A DNA stretch of 64,000 bases, taken from the NCBI GenBank assembly GCA_963831705.1, contig CAWHRE010000010.1, positions 1,178,001 through 1,242,000 on the forward strand. Reading direction: 5' to 3'. Source of the stretch: DASQPR01 sp963831705. Lineage in GTDB: Bacteria > Actinomycetota > Actinomycetes > Mycobacteriales > Micromonosporaceae. The translations under genes and the position numbers were made by a program. Numbering within the stretch: the first letter of the stretch is position 1; each line of letters starts with the position of its first letter. Shown here in pieces: positions 1 to 8,104 of the stretch. A model generated the notes under the pieces. That model did not search any database. It was not told where the DNA came from and saw only the letters and a list, made by a program, of their open reading frames with translations.

Positions 1-116
1 CGTTCCCGGATGGCGTCGTGCGCGCGATCGAGGAACCGCGGACGCCGGTCGTGCCGGTACCGGTGATCCGGGCGATGCCGCCGATGATGCCGTACAACCC
101 GTATTTGCCGCGTTAA
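1..116 (+). CDS. C-terminal end of an unidentified protein (cut by window edge)
   Basis: An open frame enters from the left edge (codons start at base 3) and stops with TAA at 114-116. The 37 visible residues are rich in Pro, Val and Met and end in MMPYNPYLPR. No domain can be recognised from so little. Its stop codon overlaps, tail to tail, the stop of the LigD polymerase gene on the other strand (113-115), so there is no room for a terminator between them. Identity unknown. Confidence 0.45.
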   Translation, partial: FPDGVVRAIEEPRTPVVPVPVIRAMPPMMPYNPYLPR

Positions 117-1006
117 CCGGTCGGCACCGAAGGACCGGCGGAGAGCAGCGGCTCAAGCAGGTCACCGAGCGTTGCGACACGGTCGAGCACCTCGTCCGGC
201 CCGAACGTACGCACGCCGGACGCGACCTCGTCCCAGGTCAGCGGCGTCGACACCGAGGGGTGCGGTTCAGCCCGCAACGAGTAGGGCGCAACCGTGGTCT
301 TCGCGGCCGCGTTTTGGCTCCAGTCGATGAACACCTTGCCCGGCCGGAGCGCCTTCGCCATCCGCGACACCACGAGTTTCGGATGCGCGCGCTCCAGCTC
401 CTGGGCGATCCGCTGGGCGTACCCGGAGACCGTCTCGGACGATTGCGTCCCCGCGATCGGCGCCATCAGCTGCATGCCCTTCTTGCCGGACGTCTTCGGC
501 AGCACCTCGATGCCGTCCGTCGCCATCCGATCGCGGATCAGCAGCGCGACCTCGGCGCACTCGGGCAGGCCGACCGACGGCCCTGGATCGAGATCGACCA
601 CGATCAGATCCGGACCCTCCGAACCGACCTTCCATTGCGGTACGTGCAGCTCCAGCGCCGCCAGATTCGCGAGGTAGACCAGACTGGCCAGGCCATCGAC
701 GACCACGTAGTCGATCGTGTCGCGACCGACCGACGAGCCGGGCGACGGCAGCGTCTCATGGCGTACCCAGTTGGGCAGACCGCCGGGCACGTTCTTCTCG
801 AAGAAGCCCGGCCGATCGACGCCGTTCGGGTAGCGGATCCGGGTCAGCGGCCGGTCGGCGAGGTGCGGCAGGATCGTCGCGGCCATCCGGCTGTAATAGT
901 CGATCACCTCGCCCTTCGTGAACCCGGCCCGCGGATAGAGCACCTTGTCCAGGTTGGACAGTTCGAGCGTCCGGCCATCCACGGCCACGCTGATCCGGTC
1001 GGTCAC
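113..1006 (-). CDS. ligD: LigD-type primase-polymerase domain protein (end joining)
   Basis: 297-residue stand-alone polymerase (PolDom) of bacterial non-homologous end joining, which fills or extends broken DNA ends before ligation. Visible family features: the N-terminal LSNLDKVLYP motif, the catalytic DLD aspartates at about residues 138-140, KTSGKKG at 171-177 and the downstream FIDWSQN block. The GTG start at 1006 is chosen because it forms a GTGA overlap with the stop of the upstream ligase gene, implying translational coupling; a longer open frame upstream is only a shadow of the ligase. Nuclease and ligase modules of full-length LigD are absent here; the ligase is a separate gene. Ku lies just upstream on the other strand. 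Confidence 0.9.
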   Translation of the reverse strand: MTDRISVAVDGRTLELSNLDKVLYPRAGFTKGEVIDYYSRMAATILPHLADRPLTRIRYPNGVDRPGFFEKNVPGGLPNWVRHETLPSPGSSVGRDTIDYVVVDGLASLVYLANLAALELHVPQWKVGSEGPDLIVVDLDPGPSVGLPECAEVALLIRDRMATDGIEVLPKTSGKKGMQLMAPIAGTQSSETVSGYAQRIAQELERAHPKLVVSRMAKALRPGKVFIDWSQNAAAKTTVAPYSLRAEPHPSVSTPLTWDEVASGVRTFGPDEVLDRVATLGDLLEPLLSAGPSVPTG

Positions 1007-1933
1007 TCGACGTCTCCCGGTTCCAGGTCCGGCCGAATCCGCACGAATCGCGGGAAGCGCAGCCGGCCGTCCGGGGTCTGCTGGCCGTACTTCACCTCGA
1101 TCACCACGGCTGGGCGTACCCAGGTGGCCTCTTTGGTTTCGGCTCGCGGCACTTCCTCTGCGAACGGTGAGCGGTCCGCGATCAGCGGCCGGAGCGCCGC
1201 GAGCAGCGCGCGCTCGGACGCAGCGGAAATGCCGCCGCCCACGCGTCCGCGGTAGACGAGCGCGCCGTCCTCCAACACCCCGACGAACAAAGCGCCGATG
1301 GTACGAGCACCCGGGCGCCATCCTCCGACCACGAAATCGGCGGTCTGATCGATCTTGTACTTGACCCAGTCCGGCGAACGGAGTCCGGGCCGATACGTCG
1401 ACGTCAGCCGCTTCGCGACGACGCCTTCCAGCTGATTCTCGGCGGCCGCGGCCCGGGTGGCGGAGCCGTCGGCGAACATCGGCGGCGTAAGCCAGTGATC
1501 ACCGGCGATGCGCAGAGTGTCGAGCGTCGAGCGCCGCTCCGCGTACGACCGGCCGACACAGATCGGCGCCGTAGAGACCGAGCACATCGAAGATCATGTA
1601 GGTGACCGGCCGGACCGACGCGAGCTGTGCCGCCTTCGTGGCGTCCCGCACGTGCATGCGCTCGGCGAGTGCGGAAAACGACGGTCGACCGGCGTCGTCG
1701 AGAACCACGATCTCGCCGTCCAGCACCGCACCCGGTACGGCCGTCCCAAGCCCGGCCAGCTCCGGGTACGCGATCGTGATGTCGGTGCCACTTCGCGCAT
1801 AGAGTCGGACATTTCCGTCAGAGAGCGCGGCAATCGCGCGTACGCCGTCCCACTTGAACTCGAAGCCCCAACCGGCGCCCCTCGGCAACTCGCCGGGCGT
1901 GGCGAGCATCGGGGTGACCGGAGTCGGCGACAC
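1003..1933 (-). CDS. ATP-dependent DNA ligase (LigC/LigD ligase module), frameshifted
   Basis: Seals nicks and broken ends in the Ku-dependent end-joining pathway. The N-terminal part (1933 down to about 1550, GTG start) carries the adenylation motif FKWDGVRA with catalytic Lys at about residue 27, the YARSGTDI motif and LDGEIV. The rest, in another frame (about 1553 down to 1003), carries EGVVAKR, WVKYK and the OB-fold with ALVYRGRVGGG. The two halves join without loss if one base is removed near 1550 (family-like reading ..GADLC-GRSYAERR..), so the span is 931 bases rather than a multiple of three. Either a sequencing indel or a recent inactivating mutation. Coupled to the polymerase gene by GTGA; divergent from ku. 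Confidence 0.8.
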
Positions 1934-2033
1934 CAGCCAAGATTACCGACGGCGATCATTAATTCACGCTTCGACAGCATGTTGGCGCGCAATTGTCTCG
2001 CTTCACTCTGCGATCGATGCGACGCTGGGACGT

Positions 2034-3080
2034 ATGCGGGCGATTTGGAAAGGCGCTGTCTCGTTCGGCCTGGTGTCGATCGCGGTAAAGCTCTACTCGG
2101 CGACCGAGGAGAAGAGCATCCACTTCAACCAGGTGCACCGCGAGGATGGCGGCCGCATCAAGTACCAGCGGATCTGCTCGATCTGCAACTGCGAGGTCTC
2201 CTACGACGAGATCGCGAAGGGCTACGACATCGGCGGCGGCGAGATGGTCATCCTCGACGACTCGGACTTCGCGGATCTGCCGCTGTCCACCTCGCGGGCG
2301 ATCGACGTGCTGGAGTTCGTTCCAGCCGAGCAGGTTGACCCGATCCTGTACGCGAAGGCGTACTACCTCGAGCCGGAGGCGAACGCCGCGAAGCCGTACG
2401 TGCTGCTGCGGGACGCGCTTACCGGCTCGGAGAAGGTCGCGATCGTGAAGGTCGCGCTACGTCAGCGCGAGCAGCTCGCCACGCTCCGAGTCCGCGAAGG
2501 CGTGCTGGTGCTCAACACGATGCTCTGGCCCGACGAGGTACGCGAACCGGAATTCAAGTTTCTGGACGAGAGCATCTCGCTGCGCGCGCCGGAACTCGCG
2601 ATGGCAACGTCGCTGATCGAGTCGATGGCGGCCGATTTCGATCCGGACATGTACACCGACAATTACCGCGAGGCGCTGCAGGCCGTAATCGACGCCAAGA
2701 TCGGTGGGCACGAGATCGTCGCACCGGCCACCGAGGTTGCGAAGCCGACTGCAGCCGTCGACCTGATGGCGGCGCTGCAGGCGTCGGTCGACCGGGCCAA
2801 GGCAGCGCGAGGCGAGGCCGCGGCGCCCACGAAGCACGCTGCGCCGACGCCGATCTCGCACGCGAAGTCCGCGAAGAAGGCCGCGGCTGCGGCGGCAGTA
2901 TCGGACTCCGACGATGCGGCAGACCAGACGGCAGATAAAGCGCCGAAGAAGACGGCGAAGAAAGCTACGCCGGCGAAGAAGACTCCGGCCAAGAAGGCGG
3001 CGCCCACGCCGGCGAAGGCAGCGACGGCGAAAAAGGCGGCTCCGAAAAAGGCGCCTGCCAAGGCGCGCAAGTCGGCCTAG
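2034..3080 (+). CDS. ku: Non-homologous end-joining protein Ku
   Basis: 348-residue bacterial Ku, the homodimeric ring that binds double-strand breaks and recruits LigD. It begins MRAIWKGAVSFGLVSIAVKLY, the canonical Ku start, which is why ATG 2034 is preferred over upstream in-frame codons. The core Ku domain fills about residues 1-255, including a CSICNC cysteine cluster near residue 46. After residue 260 comes a long Lys/Ala/Pro-rich tail with KKA, KKT and PAKK repeats, like the DNA-binding histone-like tails of many actinobacterial Ku proteins. Divergent from the ligase gene with about 100 bases between starts, so the two probably share a control region. Confidence 0.95.
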   Translation: MRAIWKGAVSFGLVSIAVKLYSATEEKSIHFNQVHREDGGRIKYQRICSICNCEVSYDEIAKGYDIGGGEMVILDDSDFADLPLSTSRAIDVLEFVPAEQVDPILYAKAYYLEPEANAAKPYVLLRDALTGSEKVAIVKVALRQREQLATLRVREGVLVLNTMLWPDEVREPEFKFLDESISLRAPELAMATSLIESMAADFDPDMYTDNYREALQAVIDAKIGGHEIVAPATEVAKPTAAVDLMAALQASVDRAKAARGEAAAPTKHAAPTPISHAKSAKKAAAAAAVSDSDDAADQTADKAPKKTAKKATPAKKTPAKKAAPTPAKAATAKKAAPKKAPAKARKSA

Positions 3081-3092
3081 CTTTCGCTTGTT

Positions 3093-3145
3093 CATGATCG
3101 TGTAGTGCCGGCACGCCAGGGCGTGCATAGCGCTACACGATCATG
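3093..3145. terminator. Nested hairpin between convergent genes
   Basis: A perfect 13-base inverted repeat CATGATCGTGTAG (3093-3105) / CTACACGATCATG (3133-3145) encloses a second one, GCACGCC (3111-3117) / GGCGTGC (3120-3126). It sits between the stops of ku (+) and the membrane protein gene (-) and probably terminates both. No long T run is present. The GATCATG ends resemble the second dispersed repeat family of this window. Confidence 0.6.
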
Positions 3146-3147
3146 CG

Positions 3148-4083
3148 TTAGAGCGCCTTGCGCGTATAAGTTCGAGAGTAGTTGTCGCCATGCTGCGTCA
3201 GCGTGTTGCCGGAGCAGCTCATCGGATCACTGCCCGGCACCTCGACCTGACCGACGTTACTGGGCGCCTGCTTCACGCCCGCCACCTCGACCTGAATCGT
3301 GCCGGGCAGGATCACCTTCAGGTACGTCACGGTCGACCCGTTGTACTTGTACGTGAACGTGCCCTTGGCCATCTGCAGGATCGCCACATCGGTGCCGTCC
3401 GATGTCTGGCCCACGTAATCGAGCATCATCGTGATCTCGCCGGTGCCGTCCGGGTTGAACGTGCGCGTTTCGTGCGGCGTCGAATCGGTCAGCGTGACCG
3501 TGCCGGTACCGGTACCAAACACGTCGCTGTTCACCGTGTACGTCTCGCTTGTCGCGGTCCACGTGTCGTGCGCGCAGGCGCCCGGTGCCGGTGCTGCCGG
3601 GCTGACGCTCGGCTTCGCCGATGCGGTCGGCGCGGCGGCCGCGGTCGTCTTGGATGCGACGGTCGGCGTCGCGGTCGGCTTCGTGAAGCCACTTGCGTCG
3701 GCATTGTTCTTGTTGCCGTCCTGACCAACGAGGACTGCCGCGGTCACTGCGCCCGCAATCACGAGCACCGTGGCGACGCCGGTCACGATGCCGCGGCGAC
3801 GCTTGGAGCGCGGCTGGTAGGCGGTGGGCGCGTGCGGGTCGGCACGCACGGTCGGTGCGGTCGGTGGGTGAGCGCCGACCGGCGCGGCAGGCTGGTAATT
3901 CGCGACCATCGGGCCTGTCGGCGGCCGGTTGCCGACCGTGGGTGCGGTCGCCGGCCCGGACGTCGCGGCGAGCGCGGACGGCGGCAGGACTTCTTCGGGC
4001 GGCAGCGCACTGCTGTCCCAGTCAGGGCTCCACGGGTCGACCGCGGGCGGAAGCGAACCGTCGTGCGGGGGGAATTGCGTCAC
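3148..4083 (-). CDS. Single-pass membrane protein with Pro-rich cytoplasmic and extracellular domain
   Basis: 311 residues from GTG 4083. The N-terminal 120 residues are Pro/Ala/Thr-rich and disordered-looking, followed by a basic stop (RSKRRRG), one membrane helix (IVTGVATVLVIAGAVTAAVLV), a Thr/Ala/Pro spacer, and a roughly 140-residue extracellular part with two cysteines (CAHDTW and MSCSGN). The end region (DGTGEITMMLDYVGQT... YNGSTVTYLKVILPGTI) looks like a lipocalin-type beta-barrel seen in actinobacterial membrane proteins. Function unknown. The start is uncertain; an in-frame ATG lies further upstream at 4149 but lacks a protein-like sequence before the GTG. Confidence 0.7.
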   Translation of the reverse strand: MTQFPPHDGSLPPAVDPWSPDWDSSALPPEEVLPPSALAATSGPATAPTVGNRPPTGPMVANYQPAAPVGAHPPTAPTVRADPHAPTAYQPRSKRRRGIVTGVATVLVIAGAVTAAVLVGQDGNKNNADASGFTKPTATPTVASKTTAAAAPTASAKPSVSPAAPAPGACAHDTWTATSETYTVNSDVFGTGTGTVTLTDSTPHETRTFNPDGTGEITMMLDYVGQTSDGTDVAILQMAKGTFTYKYNGSTVTYLKVILPGTIQVEVAGVKQAPSNVGQVEVPGSDPMSCSGNTLTQHGDNYSRTYTRKAL

Positions 4084-4254
4084 AATGAGGGGCTTTCGCG
4101 TCTCGTCACGTCGGACATCGAGCGCAAACATCATGACACGAACACACAACTCCTACCCAAGTTGATCAACTCAGCCCAACCTCAAGGATCGACTTCCCGC
4201 CGACCCGATCCCTCGGCTTGATCACGAACCGAGGAGGCCCAGCGAGATCATCTA

Positions 4255-4302
4255 GCCAAGATCTCAGCACTGAACTTCCACTCGCACCAAGATCTCCGAT
4301 CA
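4255..4302. repeat. Dispersed repeat family 2, copy 1 (CCAAGATC type)
   Basis: This 48-base core is 40/48 identical to 52741-52788. It holds two CCAAGATC motifs and ends in CGATCA. It lies in the gene-free stretch between the membrane protein gene and the tRNA. Confidence 0.6.
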
Positions 4303-4323
4303 ACAAGGACGTGGGGGCGCGCA

Positions 4324-4359
4324 AAAGGGCCAGGTCACCATCTGATGACCTGGCCCTTT
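4324..4359 (-). terminator. Rho-independent terminator after tRNA-Thr
   Basis: A perfect 14-base stem AAAGGGCCAGGTCA / TGACCTGGCCCTTT with an 8-base loop, followed on the minus strand by a short T run. It starts 5 bases after the tRNA 3' end. Confidence 0.85.
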
Positions 4360-4363
4360 GTTG

Positions 4364-4440
4364 TGGAGCCGCCTCCGAGAATCGAACTCGGGACCTACGC
4401 ATTACGAGTGCGTCGCTCTAGCCGACTGAGCTAAGGCGGC
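4364..4440 (-). tRNA. tRNA-Thr (anticodon CGT)
   Basis: Read on the minus strand this folds as a full cloverleaf: acceptor stem GCCGCCT / AGGCGGC, D-arm TAGCTCAGTCGGCTAGAGC, anticodon stem ACGCA / TGCGT around the loop CTCGTAA (anticodon CGT), T-arm with GTTCGATTC, discriminator T, and an encoded CCA at 4364-4366. It decodes ACG. A strong hairpin terminator follows directly. Confidence 0.95.
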
Positions 4441-4486
4441 AACGAGACGAAAGCATACGCGATCGGTGGCGAGTCCAAAAACTGGG

Positions 4487-5758
4487 TCATGCCGGTACCG
4501 GGACCAGCGCCTCCTCGGCGGCTTTGCGTGCGATTCCGTCGGCTCCGCGATAGTTCCGGAAGGCGGGCAGCGCTCCGGCACACACGATCACACCGGCCAC
4601 ACAAGCCACGCCACCGGCCACGATCGACCCGCCCACGCCGAAGCCACGCGCGGCCAGACCCGACTCCGCGTTGCCTAGCGTCGGCCCGATCGAGTACGAC
4701 AGCATCTCCACGCCCGCCAAGCGCCCACGCAGCCGATCGGGGATGGTCTGGGACCAGATCGTCTGCCGGAAGATGCCGGACATCTCGTCGCCGCCGCCGG
4801 CCAGCGCCAGGAACGCCACCGCGAGCCACAACTCGTGCGACAACCCGAAGCCGACGATCGCCGCACCCCAAACTCCCGCCGAAATGATCACCGCGAGGCC
4901 GTGCCGCTGGATGTGCAGCACGCGCCCGGAGAACAGGGACGCGATCAAGGCACCGGCCGCCGGCGCGGCATAGAGCAGGCCCAACACCGACGTCCCGCCC
5001 AGATAGGCGGCCACGAACGGGAACAGCGCGGTCGGCATGCCGAAGAACATCGCGACGATGTCGACAACGTACGTACCCATGAGTTCGGGTCGGCTGCGCG
5101 CATAGCGCAAGCCGGCCGCGACTGCCGCGATCGACGGCCGGTCGGCTTCGGGCGGTGGCGGCGTCGCCCGGATCATCACGAGACCTGCAATCGAAAGAGC
5201 AAAGGTCAACAGATTCAGCGTGTACGCCCAACCGAACCCGAACGCTGCAATCGTCACGCCGGCCGCCGCCGGACCGAGCAGCATGGCCATGTTTCCGAGC
5301 AGACCGAGCAGCGCGTTTACGGCCGGCAACTCCTCCGGCCGGACGATCCGCGGGATGATCCCCTCGATCGCCGGGCGCTGGAGCCCGTCCAACGCGGCCG
5401 CGAGCGCGGAGATGACGAACAGCGCCGCCAGCAGCGGGTGCGGCAGCATCGAGTTGACGATAAGAAGGCCGCACGTCAGCGCGAGCGCGATCTCGCCGCC
5501 GATCACGAGCTTGCGCCGGTCAAAGTAGTCCGCGAGCGCCCCGCCGACGAGCGCGGTGATCATCAGTGGTGCCAACTCGCAGAGACCGAGCAGCCCGACG
5601 TCCAGGGGCGAATGCGTGATCCGAGCGACCTGCAGGGGAATCGCGACGTACGTGATGTAGGACCCGAATGCCGAGATCGTCTTGGTAGTCGCCAATATGC
5701 GCAGGTCACGGGACGTCCGTAACGGACTCAGATCCATCGTCCAGCGGGGCCTGCTCAT
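4487..5758 (-). CDS. MFS transporter, EntS-like
   Basis: 423-residue major facilitator with about 12 hydrophobic segments. The motif-A-like loop after helix 2 is GGALADYFDRRKLV (about residue 75). The overall pattern (MDLSPLRTSRDLRIL start, GLQRPAIEGIIPRIV, IWSQTIPDRLRGRLAG) matches the enterobactin-exporter-like branch of MFS. It likely exports a small molecule across the cytoplasmic membrane; the substrate is unknown. It is divergent from the marR gene, and the gap holds an operator-like palindrome, so MarR may also control this gene. Confidence 0.85.
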   Translation of the reverse strand: MSRPRWTMDLSPLRTSRDLRILATTKTISAFGSYITYVAIPLQVARITHSPLDVGLLGLCELAPLMITALVGGALADYFDRRKLVIGGEIALALTCGLLIVNSMLPHPLLAALFVISALAAALDGLQRPAIEGIIPRIVRPEELPAVNALLGLLGNMAMLLGPAAAGVTIAAFGFGWAYTLNLLTFALSIAGLVMIRATPPPPEADRPSIAAVAAGLRYARSRPELMGTYVVDIVAMFFGMPTALFPFVAAYLGGTSVLGLLYAAPAAGALIASLFSGRVLHIQRHGLAVIISAGVWGAAIVGFGLSHELWLAVAFLALAGGGDEMSGIFRQTIWSQTIPDRLRGRLAGVEMLSYSIGPTLGNAESGLAARGFGVGGSIVAGGVACVAGVIVCAGALPAFRNYRGADGIARKAAEEALVPVPA

Positions 5759-5830
5759 GCCGCCGATCGTCTAGTTGACCTCGTGGTTTGTCCAACGAAT
5801 TAAGCGTGTCGAACGTCTCACTCAAATAAG

Positions 5831-5852
5831 TTGCATGGTGCAAGCATGTTGC
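5831..5852. promoter_or_regulatory. Candidate MarR operator
   Basis: TTGCATGGTGCAA (5831-5843) is an inverted repeat with 5-base arms and a 3-base centre. It overlaps a second one, GCAA-N5-TTGC (5840-5852). It lies between the divergent MFS gene (start 5758) and marR (start 5901), a typical autoregulatory site for a winged-helix MarR dimer. No binding evidence beyond symmetry and place. Confidence 0.5.
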
Positions 5853-5900
5853 GAGAGATTAATTACGGACCCGGACAGTAACGTAATGGAGGCGGTGACG

Positions 5901-6383
5901 GTGGACGCGATGACGATGGACGATGACATCTCGGCGATCGCCCGCCAGTTCGGCGTATTTCTGCGCCGGGCGGACAGATTCTCCACCGAGCTCAAGGGCG
6001 GTCAAGGCCTCGACCTCGAGCGTGCGGCCTACGTGTTGCTCGGCCGGATCGTCAGCGATGGCCCGGCCCGGCTATCGGCGCTCGCGGAGGACCTGAACCT
6101 CGATCTGTCCACGATCAGCCGGCAGGTCGCGGCACTTGAGCACGCGGGCCTGGTCGCACGTACCACGGATTCGGCCGATCGCCGCGCATCGGTGATCGCC
6201 GCGACGGCCGCCGGCGACGACGTATTCACACGCAATCGGGCGATCTGGCATGCGGCGCTGCATGACCTGCTGTCCGACTGGACGCCCGAGGAACGGTCGG
6301 AATTCGCCCGGCTGTTCACCAGCTTCAACGAAAAAATCGCGACTCATACGAGCCGTGGAACGCGACAGGAGACCACAGAATGA
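5901..6383 (+). CDS. MarR family transcriptional regulator
   Basis: 160-residue winged-helix regulator. The recognition region is LSALAEDLNLDLSTISRQVAALEHAGLVAR, followed by the wing TTDSADRRASVI. GTG 5901 is chosen as start because GGAGG lies 8 bases upstream (5888-5892); an ATG at 5886 lies on the ribosome-binding site itself and is less likely. The stop overlaps the start of the next gene (ATGA at 6380-6383), so it is cotranscribed with the DHA2 drug exporter and probably represses it until a ligand binds. Confidence 0.88.
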   Translation: MDAMTMDDDISAIARQFGVFLRRADRFSTELKGGQGLDLERAAYVLLGRIVSDGPARLSALAEDLNLDLSTISRQVAALEHAGLVARTTDSADRRASVIAATAAGDDVFTRNRAIWHAALHDLLSDWTPEERSEFARLFTSFNEKIATHTSRGTRQETTE

Positions 6384-7981
6384 CCACCATTTCGGCTCCG
6401 GCCGAGGTCGCTCGGCCGCAGCTGAGCCACCGACAGATCCTCTTGCTGATGGGCGGTCTGATGACCGGCATGTTGCTCGCGGCCCTGGACCAGACCATCG
6501 TCGGTACGGCGCTTCCGACGATCGTCGGCAAGCTCGGCGGCATCGACCACTACACCTGGGTGGTCACGGCATACCTGCTCGCGTCCACCGCTTCCACCCC
6601 GCTCTACGGCAAGATCTCCGACCTGTACGGCCGTCGTCCGATCCTGATGTTCGCGATCGGCACGTTCCTCGTCGGCTCGCTGCTTGCCGGTCTGTCGCAG
6701 AACATGACCGAACTGATCGCTACGCGCGCGATCCAGGGCCTCGGCGCCGGTGGTCTGATGACGCTGGCGTTCACGATCGTCTCGGACGTCATCGCGCCCC
6801 GCGAGCGTGGTCGGTACATGGGCATCTTCGGTGCCGTGTTCGGCCTCTCCAGCGTGGCCGGTCCGTTGGTCGGCGGGTACTTCGCCGAGCACAACTGGCG
6901 CTGGATCTTCTACATCAACGTTCCGCTCGGCATCGTCGCGCTGTTCGTCTGCTGGGCGGTGCTCCGGCTCGTTCCGCACACGCGCCGCGATCACAAGGTG
7001 GACTACCTCGGTGCGGTGTTCATGGTCGCCAGCGTGGTCTCGCTCCTGCTCGCCCTGTCCTTCGGTGGCAGCAGCTCCGCGTGGGCCTGGTCGTCGTCCC
7101 GCGTGATTGGTCTGTTCGTGGCCGCGGTCGTGCTCGGCGCGGTGTTCCTGTTCGTCGAAAGCAAGGCGGCCGAGCCGATCCTGCCGCTCCGGCTGTTCAA
7201 GAAGGTGACGTTCTCGATCTCCAACGCCGCCACGTTCGTGCTCGGTTTCGCGATGTTCGGCTCGATCATCTTCGTGCCGCTGTACCTGCAGATCGTCAAG
7301 GGCGCTTCGCCGACCAAGTCCGGTCTGCTGATGCTTCCGATGATGGTCGGCATCATCTTCACGTCGATCATCTCGGGCCGGATGATCTCCAAGATCGGCC
7401 GGTACAAGTGGTTCCCGGTCGCGGGTACCGCACTGATGGCGGCCGGCCTGCTCGCGTTCACGCAGCTTCAGGTGAACACGTCGCTCTGGCTGACGTTCCT
7501 GTTCATGCTCGTGGTCGGCATCGGCCTCGGCTCGGCGATGCAGCCGCTGGTGCTCGCGGTCCAGAACGACCTCGAGCCCAAGGACATGGGCGCCGGTACG
7601 GCAGCGTCCACGTTCTTCCGGTCGCTCGGCGGCTCGGTGGGCGTCGCGGCGCTCGGCGCCGTGCTCTCGAACAAGCTGGTCGCGCTCAACGCCGGCACCA
7701 AGCCCGGCGCACCCGCCATCTCGATCAATGACCCGGCGTCGATCCAGGCCCTGCCTGCCGCCGCTCGATCCATGATCGAGAACGTGTTCGTCGGCGCGCT
7801 GCACCCGATCTTCCTGACCGCCGGTTTGGTCACGCTCATCGCGGTCGTGCTGTCGGTCGCCATGCCGAACCGGGAACTGCGCGGCGCCGGGGCACCGGCC
7901 GTCTCGGAGGCCGACACCCTGGCCGCCGAGGACGACGAACTCGCCGCGATCGAAATGGAATCGAAGGTCGCCGTCATCTGA
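6380..7981 (+). CDS. MFS drug:H+ antiporter, DHA2 (EmrB/QacA) family
   Basis: 533 residues with about 14 membrane helices, the size of the DHA2 family that pumps out drugs and cationic compounds using the proton gradient. Seen: ALDQTIVGTALPTIVGKLG in helix 1, motif A YGKISDLYGRRPILM after helix 2, and RAIQGLGAGGLMTLAF in helix 4. Its start overlaps the marR stop by 4 bases. A strong hairpin terminator at 7997-8020 ends the two-gene operon. Confidence 0.93.
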   Translation: MTTISAPAEVARPQLSHRQILLLMGGLMTGMLLAALDQTIVGTALPTIVGKLGGIDHYTWVVTAYLLASTASTPLYGKISDLYGRRPILMFAIGTFLVGSLLAGLSQNMTELIATRAIQGLGAGGLMTLAFTIVSDVIAPRERGRYMGIFGAVFGLSSVAGPLVGGYFAEHNWRWIFYINVPLGIVALFVCWAVLRLVPHTRRDHKVDYLGAVFMVASVVSLLLALSFGGSSSAWAWSSSRVIGLFVAAVVLGAVFLFVESKAAEPILPLRLFKKVTFSISNAATFVLGFAMFGSIIFVPLYLQIVKGASPTKSGLLMLPMMVGIIFTSIISGRMISKIGRYKWFPVAGTALMAAGLLAFTQLQVNTSLWLTFLFMLVVGIGLGSAMQPLVLAVQNDLEPKDMGAGTAASTFFRSLGGSVGVAALGAVLSNKLVALNAGTKPGAPAISINDPASIQALPAAARSMIENVFVGALHPIFLTAGLVTLIAVVLSVAMPNRELRGAGAPAVSEADTLAAEDDELAAIEMESKVAVI

Positions 7982-7996
7982 CGTGGACCATTCGGA

Positions 7997-8020
7997 AATG
8001 GGGGCCTTCGGGCCCCCATT
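7997..8020 (+). terminator. Rho-independent terminator of the marR-MFS operon
   Basis: AATGGGGGCC / GGCCCCCATT, a perfect 10-base stem with a TTCG tetraloop, followed by TTTT. It starts 16 bases after the transporter stop. Confidence 0.92.
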
Positions 8021-8104
8021 TTTCGTTTCCGCCGTGTTACTCACAGGTAGTTTTGGCCGACCAGAGGCTTTCCGTTTGTGACCGGCGCCACTAACCTAAA
8101 GATC

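Noticed and set aside
6344..8044. Long open frame (about 560 codons) antisense to the DHA2 exporter
   Set aside because: Composition is Arg/Asp/Glu/His-rich with no domain, the usual shadow of a high-GC gene; the sense strand is a clear transporter.
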